In this document: positions 13,665 to 15,426 of the stretch, in pieces
Numbering within the stretch: position 1 is the first letter of the stretch
How the letters are laid out: every line of letters begins with the position of its first letter
NCBI GenBank assembly: GCA_016208845.1
Contig: JACQXH010000201.1
Location: forward strand, 1-15,426
Reading direction: 5' to 3'
Length of the DNA: 15,426 nt
Origin: Nitrospirota bacterium
Lineage (GTDB): Bacteria > Nitrospirota > Thermodesulfovibrionia > UBA6902 > BMS3Bbin08
Program-made: the position numbers and the translations under genes
The notes under the pieces: model-generated
What the model saw: the letters and a program-made list of their open reading frames with translations, nothing else
Databases searched by the model: none
Told to the model about the DNA's origin: nothing

Positions 13665-14691
13665 AGTTGTCATCGCAACCCGCGGAAGCAAGCTCGCCTT
13701 GTGGCAGGCAAACTGGGTAAAGGCCCGGCTCGGGGAATTAAATCCGGGCGTTGAGATCGAGCTGTTAAAGATAAAGACTACAGGAGACATGATACTCGAT
13801 GTGCCCCTTGCAAAGGTCGGGGGCAAAGGGTTATTCGTGAAGGAAATTGAAGAGGCCCTTATCAGAAAAGAGGCTGACCTTGCGGTTCACAGCATGAAGG
13901 ACGTCCCGACAGACTTGCCTGAAGGCCTTCACCTTGCAAGCGTATGCAAAAGGGAAGACCCGAGGGATGCGTTCATAACTAAAATTCAAAATTCAAAGTT
14001 CAAAATTCAAAACTTTATGGAGTTGCCAAGAGGCGCCAAAGTCGGCACAAGCAGTCTCAGGCGGTCATGCCAGCTGCTGAGCATAAGGCCTGATCTGGAG
14101 ATAGTCCAACTGCGCGGCAATCTGGACACGAGGATGAGAAAACTCGACGAAGGCCAGTTTGACGCAATTATCCTGGCTGCCGCCGGAGTCAAAAGACTCG
14201 GCCTGGCTGAAAGGATCACAGAATTCCTCGAACCCGGCATAAGTCTTCCTGCCATAGGACAGGGCGCAGTAGGAATAGAGTGCAGGACTGATGATGAATA
14301 TATCAACGATATCCTTAGACCATTAAATCATCCTGAGACATCAGTGTGCGTTAGGGCAGAAAGGGCCTTGCTGAAAAAACTTGAAGGCGGCTGTCAGGTG
14401 CCGATTGCAGCTTATGCACGGCTTCTAACAGAAGGGGCCATGGTCCAGGGGCAAGAGTCAGTGGTTACGGGTCAAGGGTCAGGCAACGCGTCACTCGCCA
14501 CTCGTCACTTGTCACTTGTCCTTGACGGGCTTGTTGGGAGTGTATCCGGTGATACAATTATAAAGGGTAGTATTACCGGTAAACCGGAAGAGGCAGAACA
14601 GCTCGGCATCAGGCTGGCAGAAGACCTGCTTTCGCGCGGCGCAGGAAAAATACTTGCGGAGATATATAAGAAAGGTTCTTCTCCCATTTAG
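13648..14691 (+). CDS. hemC: Hydroxymethylbilane synthase with two repeat-derived insertions
   Basis: A 347-residue porphobilinogen deaminase, which joins four porphobilinogens into hydroxymethylbilane. Its ATG lies 9 bases after TGGAG (13634-13638). Visible family features are TRGSKLALWQ (11-20), HSMKDVP with catalytic Asp85 (81-87), GTSSLRR (133-139), LRGNLDTR (155-162) and the dipyrromethane-cofactor Cys249 in GGCQVP. The protein is about 30 residues longer than typical HemC. The extra length sits in two places that are heptamer repeat DNA: about residues 112-122 (KIQNSKFKIQN) and about 262-292 (QGQESVVTGQGSGNASLAT region). Both keep the frame and all catalytic residues are intact, so the enzyme is probably active. 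Adjacent hemD or hemB genes, common in such operons, do not follow. Confidence 0.96.
   Translation: MKKKNKVVIATRGSKLALWQANWVKARLGELNPGVEIELLKIKTTGDMILDVPLAKVGGKGLFVKEIEEALIRKEADLAVHSMKDVPTDLPEGLHLASVCKREDPRDAFITKIQNSKFKIQNFMELPRGAKVGTSSLRRSCQLLSIRPDLEIVQLRGNLDTRMRKLDEGQFDAIILAAAGVKRLGLAERITEFLEPGISLPAIGQGAVGIECRTDDEYINDILRPLNHPETSVCVRAERALLKKLEGGCQVPIAAYARLLTEGAMVQGQESVVTGQGSGNASLATRHLSLVLDGLVGSVSGDTIIKGSITGKPEEAEQLGIRLAEDLLSRGAGKILAEIYKKGSSPI
13985..14012 (+). repeat. TTCAAAA heptamer array inside hemC
   Basis: Four direct 7-bp units (TTCAAAA, TTCAAAG, TTCAAAA, TTCAAAA) lie between the DAFIT and LPRG motifs of HemC and are translated as part of KIQNSKFKIQN. By comparison with E. coli HemC, recalled from memory, the loop is about six residues longer here. 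Confidence 0.85.
14448..14526 (+). repeat. Heptamer array with dyad symmetry inside hemC
   Basis: A run of 7-bp units goes GGGGCAA, GAGTCAG, TGGTTAC, GGGTCAA, GGGTCAG, GCAACGC, then GTCACTC, GCCACTC, GTCACTT, GTCACTT, GTCCTTG. The first half is loosely the reverse complement of the second (GTCAAGG at 14471 against CCTTGAC at 14520). It adds roughly 26 residues to the C-terminal domain of HemC and stays in frame. Confidence 0.85.
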
Positions 14692-14710
14692 TCGCAATAA
14701 GTGCTCGCGG

Positions 14711-14754
14711 ATGTCATTCCTGCCCAGAACGGGCAAACTCCAGCAGGAATCCAG
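14711..14754. repeat. CATTCCTGC-type palindromic repeat after hemC
   Basis: ATTCCTGC (14716-14723) is matched by GCAGGAAT (14743-14750), and TGCCC/GGGCA (14721-14725, 14731-14735) gives an inner stem. It starts 20 bases after the hemC stop and may act as an imperfect terminator or 3'-end stabiliser. It belongs to the same general kind as the element at 6562-6637. Confidence 0.55.
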
Positions 14755-14882
14755 GTTAACTACGTATCTTTTCATATAAATCCATCCAATTGGGATTTTA
14801 TTTCTCAATCAGATTTAACTTCCATTCCCTCTTTATGTGCGATTTTCATCTTTCCTAAGTTTTTTAAGATTAGTAATTTTTT

Positions 14883-14918
14883 TTGCATTTGTATTGAATT
14901 TGCATTAGTATTGCATTT
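14883..14918 (+). repeat. Three TTGCATT direct repeats before the ferritin-like gene
   Basis: TTGCATT occurs at 14883, 14900 and 14912 (17 and 11-12 bp apart) in an AT-rich stretch just ahead of the ribosome binding site. It could be a regulator-binding site or promoter region, for example TTGCAT-N17-TAGTAT, but the match to sigma-70 boxes is poor. Confidence 0.3.
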
Positions 14919-14927
14919 GGAGAATCA

Positions 14928-15426
14928 ATGAATAAAGAAATAAATGAGATTATCAGATTATGTTTGGCGCTGGACAAAAAGGCCTTTGAAATTTACGGCA
15001 AACTGGCAGAGACCGGCGAAAACGATGAGTTGAACCAGTTCTGGAATACAATGTGCGATGAAGAGCACAACCATGTCGAATTCTGGGAGAGACTGCAGAA
15101 ATTTGCTCAGGAAGGAATGATACCGCAGGTATTTGACAATGCCTGGCAGATCATCAAAGAGTTGAAGGACCTGATAGAAAAAGTCGACACCCTTTTTGTA
15201 AAAAGCAAAAAGCCTATGAGTACATCCAATTCCCTACTATTAGCTTACAAGCTCGAATTCTATCTCTTGCACCCCGCATTAGGAACACTCTTTAATTTCG
15301 TCAGGCTTTTTGATGACCACAAAAATCCTGCTGATGAATACGATCATCATATCAGCATGTTTCTTGAAGCGCTGAATAAATATGGCTCAAAAACTCCTGA
15401 GATTGAGTATCTGGCAGAGGCCCTTC
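14928..15426 (+). CDS. Ferritin-like (rubrerythrin-type) domain protein, 3' end beyond window
   Basis: The ATG at 14928 follows GGAG (14919-14922) and the frame stays open to the end of the window, giving at least 166 residues. The helical pattern and acidic/His pairs suggest a di-iron ferritin-like domain: Glu21, Glu46-x2-His49 (EEHNH), Glu110 with His115 (LEFYLLHP) and Glu137/His140-141 (EYDHH). Such domains at the N-terminus of longer proteins in related bacteria are, to my recollection, sometimes followed by GGDEF or kinase domains, making redox- or iron-sensing signal proteins. Whether that holds here cannot be seen. The gene is probably a separate transcription unit from hemC. Confidence 0.75.
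   Translation, partial: MNKEINEIIRLCLALDKKAFEIYGKLAETGENDELNQFWNTMCDEEHNHVEFWERLQKFAQEGMIPQVFDNAWQIIKELKDLIEKVDTLFVKSKKPMSTSNSLLLAYKLEFYLLHPALGTLFNFVRLFDDHKNPADEYDHHISMFLEALNKYGSKTPEIEYLAEAL

Noticed and set aside
13981..14526. CRISPR-like array from the repeats in hemC
   Set aside because: Units are 7 bp without unique spacers of 25-40 bp; these are simple tandem arrays.
13648..14691. hemC as a pseudogene disrupted by repeats
   Set aside because: Both repeat insertions preserve the frame and all catalytic and cofactor-binding residues, and the conserved C-terminus continues normally.
14701..14931. 76-residue ORF after hemC
   Set aside because: It translates the palindromic repeat at 14711-14754 and AT-rich spacer, has no ribosome binding site and overlaps the start of the ferritin-like gene.
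1..15426. tRNA, rRNA or other structured RNA genes
   Set aside because: I saw no tRNA-like cloverleaf with T-loop consensus and no rRNA segments on either strand by eye.

Overview
The window looks like a fragment of an anaerobic or microaerophilic environmental bacterium with many c-type cytochromes and many short intergenic repeats. A member of Nitrospirota (Thermodesulfovibrio-like) or a deltaproteobacterial lineage fits the gene repertoire: MopE-type metal-binding repeats, a heme/cytochrome operon, several radical SAM enzymes and a ferritin-like protein. This placement comes from gene content only; there is no rRNA or other phylogenetic marker here, and it is tentative.

Layout. Bases 1-2123 hold the 3' part of a large modular surface protein (MopE motifs, calcium-binding repeats, a seven-repeat beta-propeller). 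A repeat-filled spacer follows (2124-2508). Next come a membrane-anchored metallopeptidase-like protein (2509-3414) and a two-helix potassium channel with RCK domains (3451-4449), convergent with uvrB on the minus strand (4481-6496). A 318-bp divergent spacer with a perfect 24-bp inverted repeat separates uvrB from the most unusual gene, 6815-9259: an 814-residue fusion of a PqqD-like domain, a radical SAM/SPASM enzyme and an ArsM-type arsenite methyltransferase. It is followed by a B12-binding-type radical SAM protein (9339-10823), which starts a run of overlapping genes: MobB-like P-loop NTPase, a small CxxxC-tailed protein, CcsA/HemX-like cytochrome c assembly protein, hemA and hemC (to 14691). 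The window ends inside a ferritin-like protein (14928 onward).

How the genes fit together. From 9339 to 14691 every junction overlaps (two of them are ATGA overlaps), so this is almost certainly one operon. It joins the first committed step of tetrapyrrole synthesis (hemA), hydroxymethylbilane synthesis (hemC) and c-type cytochrome maturation (ccsA). The fusion gene upstream has its own ribosome binding site and is separated from the operon by a repeat hairpin. It may be transcribed with the operon or end partly at that hairpin.

Two themes deserve attention. First, the PqqD/radical SAM/SPASM/ArsM fusion, beside a second radical SAM enzyme, could be an undescribed route for making or modifying an organoarsenical or a thiol-bound arsenic compound. 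Second, short tandem repeats, mostly 7-bp periodic, occur both between genes and inside genes. Two separate heptamer arrays sit in frame in hemC and lengthen the enzyme, and an 8-bp repeat forms the C-terminal tail of the fusion protein.
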